Of a DNA stretch of 64,000 nt, positions 1 through 8,622 are shown piece after piece. The notes beneath the pieces are model-generated. The model did not search any database. It saw only the letters and a list, made by a program, of their open reading frames with translations, and was not told where the DNA came from. The translations under genes were made by a program, and so were the position numbers. Within the stretch, counting starts at the first letter, position 1, and every line of letters begins with the position of its first letter. The stretch is taken from positions 62,001 through 126,000 of the forward strand of contig JAFIGT010000031.1 of NCBI GenBank assembly GCA_017849585.1, in the 5' to 3' direction. The stretch is from Verrucomicrobium sp. Its GTDB lineage: Bacteria; Verrucomicrobiota; Verrucomicrobiia; Methylacidiphilales; UBA1321.

Positions 1-387
1 ATTGTTGCCGGGATTCTGGAAGTCGGCCTGTGTGATGGCGAGAAACGCCTCGCCGGTGAGGTTGCGCTCGAAGAGCTGCCAGAGGCCGGAGGCGTCCTTG
101 GTTTTCGCCACATCCTCGGGTTTCGCCTTCTCGGTTGCTTCCTTCCAGATCATCGTGCCGAGACTGGAAATCTCGGAACTGTGGAGGAGTTTCTTGAGAT
201 GGGAGGTGGCGTAGGCTTGGCGTGTCGCTTCGGCGTCGGGGATGTGGAAGAAAAGGAAGGTATTCTCCGGCAGATAATCCGCTGCGCTTGGCCCGGAGCG
301 ATGCATCCACCACCACCAGCCCGCGCCCCCCGCGAGGAGCAAAAGAATCACCACGACCAGACCCAACGCGATGCGCTTGAGATTCAT
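1..387 (-). CDS. Hypothetical membrane-anchored protein (N-terminal part)
   Basis: The reading frame is open from an ATG at 387 to the window edge (129 codons, no stop), so only the N-terminus is visible. It begins MNLKRIALG, then a hydrophobic run of about 17 residues ending in a Trp cluster (GWWWWMH), which is a signal anchor or uncleaved signal peptide. The exported part begins with a segment containing YLPENTFLFFHIPD, followed by Lys/Glu-rich sequence. The YLPENT pattern is seen in some large periplasmic proteins of unknown function (DUF3352-like), but this is only a resemblance. The function is unknown. Confidence 0.6.
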   Translation of the reverse strand, partial: MNLKRIALGLVVVILLLLAGGAGWWWWMHRSGPSAADYLPENTFLFFHIPDAEATRQAYATSHLKKLLHSSEISSLGTMIWKEATEKAKPEDVAKTKDASGLWQLFERNLTGEAFLAITQADFQNPGNN

Positions 388-694
388 AGAGAGGAACACT
401 AGGCAGAAGCCGGGGGGGAGGTAAACTCCTGTTTGCGGGGAATGGTGTCGTAGCAGAAAAAATCGTGGCGACGTTGCGCTACAAGCCGCAACCGACTCTG
501 TTGGAGAGGCGGCCGGTGTCGACGAGATATTTCAACTCTCAAATGAGAGATCTCAGATAAAAGAAGGCCGTGCATGACTCCGTTCTAGCAGAAATCGCGC
601 GGAACCGTTTGCGTTAGGTGAGCTATGTGTGCTGCGTGTGCGATATTTTTGCCGCGGGCCAGCTGGAGGAGGCGGTCCGACCGCGTCACGTGGA
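388..694. other. Intergenic region, nothing identified
   Basis: About 300 bases lie between the start of the membrane-anchored protein and the end of the deacetylase gene. I see no credible ORF or RNA. A short inverted repeat lies near 537-555 (CTCTCAAATGAGAG). The region presumably holds the promoter of the minus-strand gene that starts at 387. Confidence 0.4.
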
Positions 695-1342
695 TTAAGC
701 GAACAAATCGGGCAGGTTGACCCATTCGCCTTCGCGGGATAGGCGGGCGATCTTGTCGTCGAAATTGCGCCAGTCTTCCTCGGTGACGTTCTCGTAGCTG
801 TGACCCCAGAAGTAGAAGGTGCCGTTGCCAGCTTTCACGTGGTCGAACTTTTCCCAGAAGTGGGGATCGAGGAAGTGGCAGTTGGCGTGGAACGCCTGCG
901 GGTTTTCCACGGGGAAAATCTCGGCGACGGAGACGGTGGTGCGGCCATAGACGTGACCCGCTTCCCGCACGGCGTCGGCGACGGCTTCATTGTAGTCGCC
1001 GAAGGGATAGGCAAAGCCTTTGACGGCATAGCCGAAATGTTGCTCGAGCTGCTCACGGCCTTCGCGGATGTCGCGCTTGGCGTCTTCGATCGGCATTTGG
1101 GTGAGGTGGGGATGATAGAGCGTGTGGTTGGCGACGAGGAAGCCGTCGTAAACGTCCTTGAGCTCGGCCTTGCAAAGGGACCACACTTCCTTGGTGTCGC
1201 GGAATTTCCAGTGGGTGTGGCGCTCGGCGTGGTGTCGGCTCATGTTGAGATTGAAGGAAGCCTTGGCTCCGTATTTGCGGAGAATTTCAATGAGCCGGAT
1301 GTCGTCCAGTACGCCGTCGTCCCAACATTGCGCGAGTTTCAT
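695..1342 (-). CDS. Polysaccharide deacetylase family protein (NodB fold)
   Basis: A 215-residue protein of the carbohydrate esterase 4/NodB family, which removes N- or O-acetyl groups from polysaccharides using a metal. Motif 1 is CWDDG (residues 6-10; the second Asp would bind metal), motif 2 is NHTLYHPHL (the two metal His) and motif 3 is FAYPFGDY. A frame upstream is open for another 55 codons, but the deacetylase fold normally starts right before motif 1, so MKLAQCWDDG is taken as the start; no strong ribosome site decides it. There is no signal peptide, so a cytoplasmic role, or a missed upstream export signal, is possible. The substrate cannot be read from sequence. Confidence 0.82.
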   Translation of the reverse strand: MKLAQCWDDGVLDDIRLIEILRKYGAKASFNLNMSRHHAERHTHWKFRDTKEVWSLCKAELKDVYDGFLVANHTLYHPHLTQMPIEDAKRDIREGREQLEQHFGYAVKGFAYPFGDYNEAVADAVREAGHVYGRTTVSVAEIFPVENPQAFHANCHFLDPHFWEKFDHVKAGNGTFYFWGHSYENVTEEDWRNFDDKIARLSREGEWVNLPDLFA

Positions 1343-1583
1343 GGTGTGGCGACCATCTATAACGTGAAACGAGCCAAAGACAAGGCCGCGCGCATGCGCT
1401 TTGGAGGGGGGCTCGCAGCAAAGGCTGCCGTCGGGCGAGAAACCAGAGGAAGATCGGTAAGTTTCCCAGCTGATTTCATTCGTCTCTTGATTTCTACCCG
1501 CAGGCACACCTACCAGTAGGTATAATCTTGGGAAATGTACTTCGCTTCACAAATTATACATCACGCAAAAACTTCAGCCCTGT

Positions 1584-1630
1584 TTGACAGGCGAAAAAAG
1601 CGTGCTAATTATGTAAGTAAGTACTTACAT
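1584..1630 (+). promoter_or_regulatory. Promoter and TetR operator of the efflux operon
   Basis: A consensus -35 TTGACA (1584-1589) is followed after 16 bases by TAATTA (1606-1611). Overlapping the -10 and the start point is a perfect inverted repeat, ATGTAAGTA-AG-TACTTACAT (1611-1630), with 9-base arms. It lies 8 bases before the tetR start codon. Position and symmetry are those of an autoregulatory TetR-family operator, so the whole pump operon is probably derepressed by a ligand of the repressor. Confidence 0.8.
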
Positions 1631-1638
1631 TCTAGGCC

Positions 1639-2217
1639 ATGGCTAAAGACGATACCTCCCAACGAATCATTGATGCGGCCCGGAATTGCTTTGCCCAGCA
1701 TGGCTGGCTGGGGACTTCGACGCAGGAGATTGCCCGCAGCGCCGGCGTCAACGAAGTGACGGTGTTCCGGCATTTCGGCAACAAGAAGCGGCTCTTCGAG
1801 GCGATGTGCGCGGGCTATATCGACGCGCAACGCGCGGTGCTGAGTCAGACCGTGGAGCAAAATCTTTCGTTCGAGGAAATACTGACGCGCTTTGCCCAGA
1901 GCTATTTCCAGACCGTGGGCAGCAATCCCGATTACGTCCGACGCATGCTCGGGGAAATGTCGCAGCATCCGCAGGAGGTACGGCAAGTGATCATCGATTT
2001 GATGAAGCCGATGCGGGAGCAGTTCATGAATATCCTGCGCGATCGTCAGCAGCGCGGGGAGATTCGGGCGGATGTGAATTGCGAGGCGGCGATGGAGGCG
2101 TTCATGGGGCAGCTGTTTTGCAATATCGTGAAGCCGCGCTTCAACGAGCCTTCTTATACGCAGGAGGAGTTTATCGCGCTTTGTGTGAGCGTGTTTTTGA
2201 GGGGCCTGAAGCCATGA
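1639..2217 (+). CDS. TetR/AcrR family transcriptional repressor
   Basis: A 192-residue regulator with the N-terminal helix-turn-helix typical of TetR proteins (SQRIIDAARNCFAQHG, then TSTQEIARSAGVNEVTVFRHF, roughly residues 7-48) and a variable ligand-binding C-terminus. It is the first gene of a four-gene efflux operon; its stop codon overlaps the start of the pump gene (ATGA), so the two are translationally coupled. A perfect palindrome on its own promoter is the likely binding site. By analogy with EmrR/AcrR-type systems it should release DNA when it binds a compound exported by the pump. The ligand is unknown. Confidence 0.9.
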   Translation: MAKDDTSQRIIDAARNCFAQHGWLGTSTQEIARSAGVNEVTVFRHFGNKKRLFEAMCAGYIDAQRAVLSQTVEQNLSFEEILTRFAQSYFQTVGSNPDYVRRMLGEMSQHPQEVRQVIIDLMKPMREQFMNILRDRQQRGEIRADVNCEAAMEAFMGQLFCNIVKPRFNEPSYTQEEFIALCVSVFLRGLKP

Positions 2218-3815
2218 TCACGGACGATGACATCCGCCGGCTGTCCTCGCCGTTGGCGCGCCGTGCCGCCGCGCAGGGATGGCTGAAGTGGGCGATCCTG
2301 TTCGCTGCCGCGTTCAGCGCGGTGCTGGAGGTCATCGACGTGAGTATCGTCAATGTGGCGATGCCGCACATGCAGGGCAATCTCGGCGCCACGCTGTCGG
2401 AGATCGGCTGGGTGTCGACCGGATACGCGATGGCGAACGTGGTGATCATTCCGCTGACGTCGTGGCTGGAGCGGCGGTTCGGCAAGAAGAACTATTTCAT
2501 TTTTTCACTGGTCGGTTTCACGCTCGCCTCGGTGGCGTGCGGGATGGCGACGAACCTGTCGATGCTGATCGTGGGCCGCGTGTTGCAAGGGCTCGCGGGC
2601 GGCGGTTTGCTGGCAAAGGGGCAGGCGATTTTGTTTGAGACATTCCCGCCGAAGGAACAGGCGCTGGCGAGCGCGGTGTTCGGCATGGGGGTGATCATCG
2701 GGCCGACGATCGGTCCGGTGCTGGGCGGCTGGCTGACGGATACGGTGGGCTGGCGCTGGATTTTCTACATCAATGTGCCGTTCGGATTGTTCGCAATCTG
2801 GATGATGATGACGTTCCTGCCGGAGGACGACGAATCGAAGCTGAACAAAAAGGGCGTGGTCGATTGGTGGGGCATTCTCCTGCTGATCGCAGGCCTGGGC
2901 AGTTTGCAAATTGTGCTGGAGCAGGGCGAGCAGGACGACTGGTGGTCGTCGCCGTTCATCACGCGCATGGCGATTGTAAGCGTGATCGGCATGGCGTTGT
3001 TCATCTGGCACGAGTTGCGGGTGACGCATCCGGCGGTGGATTTGCGCATCTTGAAAAACAAGGCGCTCGCGGCGGGCAGCCTCTATTCGCTTTTTCTCGG
3101 CATGGGCCTCTACGGCACGCTGTTCGTCATCCCGCTCTACACGCAGAACATGCTGCAGTTCACGGCCACGCGCACGGGCGAACTGTTGATTCCCGGCGCG
3201 CTGGCGACGGCGGTGAGCATGATTCTGCTCGGCAAGAATATGGACAAGTTCGATCCGCGCGCGCTGGTGGCGGTGGGGGCGGTGCTGGTGGCGTGGGCGA
3301 TGTACGAGTTGTCCGTGCTGAGTCCGAACACCGGGACGGATCAATTGTTCTGGCCGCTGATTTATCGCGGATTCGCGATGGGCTTTCTGTTCCTGCCGTT
3401 GACAATGGCCACGCTGGGCGATTTGCCGAAGCATGACATCTCGGCGGGCTCGTCGTTTTTCAGTCTCACGCGCCAGCTCGGCGGCAGTATCGGCATTGCG
3501 GTGCTGACGACCGTGTTGTCAAAGCAGGTCGTGGTGCATCGCTCGGAACTGGTCTATCACGTGACGGACACGAATCCGGCATTTCTCGAGCGGGTGAACG
3601 GTACGGTGGGCGCCTTTGCCGCGAACGCGGGCGATTACGGCGCGGCGCAAAATCAGGCGCTGACGGCGATTGATCGCGCGGTGTCGGTGCAGGCGATGCT
3701 GTTGAGCTACCGCGATGTGTATCTCGTCGTGGGCGCACTTTTCATCATGACACTGCCGTTGCTCTTTCTCCTGAGCAAGGGCGGCAAGAACGTCGACATG
3801 GGAGCGGCGCACTAA
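2214..3815 (+). CDS. DHA2-family (EmrB/QacA-type) MFS drug efflux pump
   Basis: A 533-residue inner-membrane proton antiporter. After a short polar N-terminus, hydrophobic segments run through the protein to the end, consistent with the 14 helices of the DHA2 family. The segment SEIGWVSTGYAMANVVIIPL and the following loop SWLERRFGKKNYF match the conserved TM2 and loop 2-3 (motif A) region of EmrB. The start is the ATG overlapping the tetR stop; the same frame is open further upstream but only inside tetR. It is followed by an adaptor and an outer-membrane channel, so it should work as the inner-membrane part of a tripartite exporter. The substrate is unknown. Confidence 0.92.
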   Translation: MITDDDIRRLSSPLARRAAAQGWLKWAILFAAAFSAVLEVIDVSIVNVAMPHMQGNLGATLSEIGWVSTGYAMANVVIIPLTSWLERRFGKKNYFIFSLVGFTLASVACGMATNLSMLIVGRVLQGLAGGGLLAKGQAILFETFPPKEQALASAVFGMGVIIGPTIGPVLGGWLTDTVGWRWIFYINVPFGLFAIWMMMTFLPEDDESKLNKKGVVDWWGILLLIAGLGSLQIVLEQGEQDDWWSSPFITRMAIVSVIGMALFIWHELRVTHPAVDLRILKNKALAAGSLYSLFLGMGLYGTLFVIPLYTQNMLQFTATRTGELLIPGALATAVSMILLGKNMDKFDPRALVAVGAVLVAWAMYELSVLSPNTGTDQLFWPLIYRGFAMGFLFLPLTMATLGDLPKHDISAGSSFFSLTRQLGGSIGIAVLTTVLSKQVVVHRSELVYHVTDTNPAFLERVNGTVGAFAANAGDYGAAQNQALTAIDRAVSVQAMLLSYRDVYLVVGALFIMTLPLLFLLSKGGKNVDMGAAH

Positions 3816-3861
3816 TTGAAATCACTTTTTTCGAATCTCATCACACCCAAGGAATACCTGT

Positions 3862-4764
3862 ATGCCGACTGAACCCGCTCTCGAATCACTGCCCAAGCAC
3901 TCCCCGGCTTCGCACCCGCATCATGCGGCCAAGCCGAAATCGAAGTTTAGCATTCCACCCGAGTACAAGCGCCGCGTCTTCGCAGGTGTGGCGACCTTGA
4001 TCGGTCTCTACTGCGTGTGGTTTCTGTACGACTACTGGTCGCATGAGGAGACGGACAACGCCTATGTGAACGGTCACCTGCACTACGTGTCGGCCCGCGT
4101 CTCCGGTGTGGTGGAGGATGTGCACGTGACGGATAATCAGCTCGTGAAGCGAGGCGAGGTGTTGGTAAAGCTCGACCCGAAGGACTTGAAGGCCGACTTC
4201 GACGAAGCGCAGGCGAACGCGGAAAAAGCGCGGCTTGATTTCGAGCGCAACCAGGAATTGTTCGAGATCAAGGCCGTGGCCAAGCAGGAGCTGGAGCACG
4301 CGCAGAGCGCGTATGACGTGGCGAAGGCGCGGCTCGAAACGGCGACGCTGCAGTTGAGTTACACATCCATCGTCGCCCCGGCCTCGGGCCGTATTGGCCG
4401 CAAGAATGTGGAGGTGGGCAATCGCGTGCAGCCGGGACAGACCCTCGTGGTGGTGGTCGATCCGGAAATCTGGGTCGTGGCCAATTTCAAAGAAACGCAA
4501 TTGGCCGGGATGAAGGTCGGATCGAAGGTGTCGATGACGATTGATGCGATTCCGGGCCGGAAGTTCACCGGCACGATCGACAGTTTTTCCCCGGCGAGCG
4601 GCAACCAGTTTGCGTTGCTTCCGGCAGATAACTCCACCGGCAACTTCACCAAGATCGCGCAGCGGCTGCCGGTGAAGATCGTGTTCGATGCTGACTCCAT
4701 CCGCGGCTACGAGGATCAAATCCGCCCCGGCCTGTCCGTGGTAACCAAAATTCGCGTGCATTGA
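3862..4764 (+). CDS. HlyD/EmrA-type membrane fusion protein
   Basis: A 300-residue periplasmic adaptor linking the MFS pump to the outer-membrane channel. It has a cytoplasmic N-terminus, one membrane helix (about residues 41-57), a biotinyl-lipoyl half (ARVSGVVEDVHVTDNQLVKRGEVLVKLDP), a short coiled-coil hairpin (about 110-160), the second lipoyl half (IVAPASGRIGRKNVEVGNRVQPGQ) and a beta-barrel domain. It is shorter than E. coli EmrA (about 390 residues), chiefly because the coiled coil is short. It begins 46 bases after the pump gene in the same operon. Confidence 0.92.
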   Translation: MPTEPALESLPKHSPASHPHHAAKPKSKFSIPPEYKRRVFAGVATLIGLYCVWFLYDYWSHEETDNAYVNGHLHYVSARVSGVVEDVHVTDNQLVKRGEVLVKLDPKDLKADFDEAQANAEKARLDFERNQELFEIKAVAKQELEHAQSAYDVAKARLETATLQLSYTSIVAPASGRIGRKNVEVGNRVQPGQTLVVVVDPEIWVVANFKETQLAGMKVGSKVSMTIDAIPGRKFTGTIDSFSPASGNQFALLPADNSTGNFTKIAQRLPVKIVFDADSIRGYEDQIRPGLSVVTKIRVH

Positions 4765-4782
4765 GCGCACGCCACCCCGACC

Positions 4783-6402
4783 ATGTATACTCCCTCTCTC
4801 ATTTCCTCCGCCATCTTTGGCCTGATTCCGGAACCGAAACGTCCGGCCGATCCAGCCCTCGAGGCGGCGGCCAAACCGAAATCGGTGCCCGCACCGGTGG
4901 AGCCGTCCGCGAAACCCAACAAGCCCAAGGATAAGCCGGGCAAGGGTGGCATTGGCCTCATTCCCTTTTTCATCGCGATGGGCCTGCTTTGTTCCTGCGC
5001 GGTGGGCCCGGACTACAAGAAGCCCGAGGTGGTCGATACGCCACCGGATTATCGCTGGAAAAAAGCGGAGCCGCGTGACGACCACGCGAAGGGCAATTGG
5101 TGGGCGGTCTATCACGACAGCGAACTCGACAGTTTGATCCGTCAGGCGATTGCGAATAATCAGGAACTGCGCATGGCGGTGGCCCGCGTGGAGCAATCGC
5201 GCGCGCGGTCGCGGTTGACCGCGTCGGATTTCTTTCCGCATGCCGATGTGAATGCGAACTACACGCGGCAGCGGACCTCGGCCAATGCGCCGTTGCCGTT
5301 CCCGATGAAGGTGCCGTCGATGACGTACAATTCCTTCAGCGTGCCGCTCGATCTCAGCTACGAGGTGGATCTCTGGGGTCGCGTGCGGCGTTCGTTTGAA
5401 TCGGCACAGGCGCAGGCGCACGCCCAGGGCGCGGCATACCAGAATGTGCTGCTGGTGCTGACAGCGGATGTGGCGGCAAACTATTTTCTGCTGCGTTCGT
5501 ACGACACGCAGATCGACGTGCTCAAGCGCACGCTCGAGTTTCGCCAGAAGGAAGTCGACCTGCAATCGAAGCGGTTCCACGCGGGCTCGATCAGCGACTT
5601 TGATCTCTCCCGGGCGACGACGGAGAAGGCGGTCGCGCAGGGCGACCTCGCCGACGCCCAGCGTCGCCGCGCGGAGACAGAGGCGAATCTCTCGCTCTTG
5701 TGCGGCCAGATGGCGTCATCGTTCACGGTGAAGGAAAAGACTCTCGACCAGATTCCGCCCGAAGTGCCGACGGGGCTCCCCTCGAAACTGCTGGAGCGGC
5801 GACCCGATGTGGCCGAGGCGGAGCGCACGCTCGCGGCGCGCAATGCGGAAATCGGCGTGGCCTACGCGGCGTTTTTTCCGTCCGTGCGATTGACCGGACA
5901 GGGCGGCTATTTGAGCGCGGAGACGAGCGACCTGTTTGCGTGGGAGAGCCGCGTGTGGTCATTCGGCCCGAGCATTTCGATTCCGATTTTTGAAGGCGGC
6001 CGCAACACGGCACAATTAAAAACAGCACGCGCCGCGTATGACGAAGCCGTGGCCGGTTATCGTCAGCAGGTGCTGGTCGCCTTCAAAGATGTGGAAGTCG
6101 CGCTTCTCCAGACCCGCTTTTACAAGGAGCAGGGAGACGCCAATCTGGAAGCGCTCCGTGCGACGCGACGTTCGGCCTATCTGGCCGATGAACGCTATCG
6201 GCGGGGGTTGATCAGTTACCTCGATGTGATCGAGGTGCAGCGCAACCTGTTGAATCAGGAGCTGCTGACGGCCCGCTTGCTGGGGCAGCGCATGGTGACG
6301 TCGGTGCGGCTCATCGAGGCGCTGGGCGGTAGTTGGGAACAGCCGGACGCGGGCTCCGGCAAGCCCGAAGCGGGCGTCAAGGTTGGGATGGCGACGCCGT
6401 AA
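4783..6402 (+). CDS. Outer membrane efflux lipoprotein, NodT/OprM (TolC) family
   Basis: A 539-residue outer-membrane channel of the tripartite pump. The family core begins at CAVGPDYKKPEV, preceded by a hydrophobic stretch and a lipobox-like LCSC, so Cys near residue 72 is the likely lipid-modified residue. Two outer-membrane efflux repeats follow, with family motifs such as LDLSYEVDLWGRVRRS, and LLERRPDVAEAE opening the second repeat. About 45 residues of Lys/Pro/Ala-rich sequence precede the signal peptide; the true start may therefore lie downstream of 4783 (a GTG near residue 36 is possible). It is the last gene of the TetR-regulated operon. Confidence 0.9.
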   Translation: MYTPSLISSAIFGLIPEPKRPADPALEAAAKPKSVPAPVEPSAKPNKPKDKPGKGGIGLIPFFIAMGLLCSCAVGPDYKKPEVVDTPPDYRWKKAEPRDDHAKGNWWAVYHDSELDSLIRQAIANNQELRMAVARVEQSRARSRLTASDFFPHADVNANYTRQRTSANAPLPFPMKVPSMTYNSFSVPLDLSYEVDLWGRVRRSFESAQAQAHAQGAAYQNVLLVLTADVAANYFLLRSYDTQIDVLKRTLEFRQKEVDLQSKRFHAGSISDFDLSRATTEKAVAQGDLADAQRRRAETEANLSLLCGQMASSFTVKEKTLDQIPPEVPTGLPSKLLERRPDVAEAERTLAARNAEIGVAYAAFFPSVRLTGQGGYLSAETSDLFAWESRVWSFGPSISIPIFEGGRNTAQLKTARAAYDEAVAGYRQQVLVAFKDVEVALLQTRFYKEQGDANLEALRATRRSAYLADERYRRGLISYLDVIEVQRNLLNQELLTARLLGQRMVTSVRLIEALGGSWEQPDAGSGKPEAGVKVGMATP

Positions 6403-6428
6403 GATTGCCAATTGAAAGGCAGAGATTC

Positions 6429-8498
6429 CTACACTTCTGCCTGCGCTGTGATGGACTGGCGTTTAGCCATGGTGGCGAAGGCTCCCTGCTTGCGCAGGAG
6501 TTCCTCGAAGCCGCCTTCCTCGATCACTTCGCCATCTTTCATGACGTAGATCTTGTCCATGGAGGCCAGGGTGGAAAGGCGGTGCGCGACGCAGACCACG
6601 GTGCGGCCCGTGGCGAGGCTGTCGATGGCGATCTGTACTTCGGCTTCCGCCTGGGAATCGAGCGAGGCGGTGGCTTCGTCGAGCACGAGGATCGGGGCGT
6701 TGCGCACGAAGGCGCGGGCAATGGCGAGGCGCTGACGCTGGCCGCCGGAGATGAGGACGCCGCGTTCGCCGATGGGCGTGTCGTAGCCTTCGGGCATGTT
6801 CATGATGAAGTCGTGGGCGTAGGCGCTCTTGGCGGCGGCGATGATTTCATCGCGCGTGGCGCCGATTTTTCCGAAGCCGATGTTGTCCGCGACGCTGGCA
6901 TTGAAGAGTAGGACGTCCTGGCTAACGAGGGCCATGTGGGAGCGCATCTCGGCGAGGCTGAGTTTCTTGAAGTCGGTGCCGTCCATCTCGAGCGTGCCGC
7001 TGGTCGGATCGTAGAAGCGGAACAGGAGATTCACCAGCGTGCTCTTGCCGGAACCGCTCTCGCCCGCGAGACCGATCTTCTTGCCACGCGGCACGTCGAT
7101 ATTCACGTTGCGCAGCACCGGCTTTTCGGGGTTGTAATGGAAGGAGAGATTGCGCAGGCGGATGCCTTGTTTGAAGGAGCGCAGGGGCACGGGATTGACC
7201 GGGTCCTTGACGGTCGGCTCCATGGCGAAGAGTTCCATGAGCCGTTTGAGGGGAACTTCAGTTTGCACGAAGTAGAGATGAATGCCGGCCAGTTTCTTGA
7301 ATGGGGTGAAGAACATGCCGAGTGACACGGCGAAGGCCATGAAGGTGGCGGCGGAGCGGCCGGTGGCGAAGACGAAGATGATGACCATCGAGAGAATGAT
7401 CGCGGCGAAGAGCTCGATGATCGGGTTGAGAATTTCCTTGGCCTGCAAGGTGCGCAAGCCCATGCGCATGCCGCGGCGGTTCTGCGCAATGAAGTCGGTG
7501 CGCTGCTGGTCCTGCAAGCCGAAGGCTTGCACAATGCGGATGTTGGCGAAGGCGTCCATGAGCAGACTGCCCTGCTTCAGGTCGAGTTCGTAGGCGGAAT
7601 GGGCAATCTTGCGGATTTTCTTCGAGATGATCCGCATCGGGATCAGCATGAGCGGCACGAAAATGACCGCGAGGATCGTGAGCTGCCAGTCGCAGATCAG
7701 GAGGGAGATGAAAATACCCACGATGGAGATCGGCTCCTTGACGAGATCGGACAAACCGAGCCGCAGACAGCCGTTGAGGGCGGCGGTATCGCCGTTGATC
7801 CGGGCGAGGATGCTGGCGGTGGTGGAGCCGTTGAAGAAGTCGAGCGAAAGGGTGTTGAGCTTGTTGAAGACGTCGGCCTTCAGGTCCATCACCACGCGCT
7901 GGCTGGTCCACGCCATGCAGTAGCTGCTGGCGTAGCCGAGCCCGCCGCGCAAGGCGGCCAGAATCGGCAGGATGAGGAAGCCGCCCATGATTTGTTTCCA
8001 GTCAAGCTCGCGGCCGGTGAGCGGGAGCCAGGGATCAATGTGATTGATGTAGAAGGACTGGGCGCTGCTCTTGAGGGAAAGTCCGGTGGCAATCAGGCGG
8101 TCGGTGACGGGCTTGAACGGAGCGCCGAAGCGTTCCGCATAGGCACGAAGCTTTTGTTTGCCGGTAGGTTCTTCCTTCTTCTTGTTTTCCAACGATGGTG
8201 CCTCGGTGGCGGTGTCCGGTTTGGCCGCAGTGCTGCTGGTGACGGAAGAGAGGAGCGCGCCGCGCGGGTTGAAGCTTTCCTTGGGGCTGAGCCGGGAGAC
8301 GAGAAGATAGCTGGCACCGACAAAGGCGCCGTTGAGGGAGCCGAAGAGAATGCCGAGCAAGAGACCGGTGACAAACCGGTGGAGATAGGGTTTCAGGTAC
8401 TTAAAGCCAAAGGCGAGTACACGGGTTAAATAGGTTTTGTCGGCGGCCCGGCCCAGACGCGCTAACAGCCAGTCGACCACACTCTGCTTGAAACTCAT
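6429..8498 (-). CDS. ABC transporter, fused permease and ATPase (MsbA-like)
   Basis: A 689-residue half-transporter. The N-terminal membrane domain (about residues 25-410) is followed by an ATPase with Walker A GESGSGKST, signature ISGGQRQRLAIARA, Walker B ILVLDEATASLD and the switch histidine in CVAHRLST. Family members of this type export lipids or lipid-linked sugars. Compared with MsbA (about 580 residues) it has an extra hydrophilic Lys/Glu/Thr-rich loop between the first two helices (roughly residues 75-130). Start MSFKQSVVDW is chosen over an in-frame codon 17 residues upstream because the extra residues look unconserved. It is transcribed divergently from a glycosyltransferase, which fits a lipid or glycan export role, but the substrate is inferred. 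Confidence 0.88.
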   Translation of the reverse strand: MSFKQSVVDWLLARLGRAADKTYLTRVLAFGFKYLKPYLHRFVTGLLLGILFGSLNGAFVGASYLLVSRLSPKESFNPRGALLSSVTSSTAAKPDTATEAPSLENKKKEEPTGKQKLRAYAERFGAPFKPVTDRLIATGLSLKSSAQSFYINHIDPWLPLTGRELDWKQIMGGFLILPILAALRGGLGYASSYCMAWTSQRVVMDLKADVFNKLNTLSLDFFNGSTTASILARINGDTAALNGCLRLGLSDLVKEPISIVGIFISLLICDWQLTILAVIFVPLMLIPMRIISKKIRKIAHSAYELDLKQGSLLMDAFANIRIVQAFGLQDQQRTDFIAQNRRGMRMGLRTLQAKEILNPIIELFAAIILSMVIIFVFATGRSAATFMAFAVSLGMFFTPFKKLAGIHLYFVQTEVPLKRLMELFAMEPTVKDPVNPVPLRSFKQGIRLRNLSFHYNPEKPVLRNVNIDVPRGKKIGLAGESGSGKSTLVNLLFRFYDPTSGTLEMDGTDFKKLSLAEMRSHMALVSQDVLLFNASVADNIGFGKIGATRDEIIAAAKSAYAHDFIMNMPEGYDTPIGERGVLISGGQRQRLAIARAFVRNAPILVLDEATASLDSQAEAEVQIAIDSLATGRTVVCVAHRLSTLASMDKIYVMKDGEVIEEGGFEELLRKQGAFATMAKRQSITAQAEV

Positions 8499-8622
8499 AG
8501 GAGCTGCCACGCTACAGGATGCTTCCGCAAATCCAAACACAAAAACCATCCCTGGTGAAGCGTCACGGGGAGCACGTCACGCCGCTTGCGCTGGGAGGGT
8601 TCTGTTCGTAGAGTGCGCTCGC

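Noticed and set aside
8437-8622. In-frame extension of the GT4 glycosyltransferase into the divergent ABC gene
   Set aside because: The extension has no family likeness and would overlap the start of the ABC transporter gene. The fold begins at MRIALISKW.
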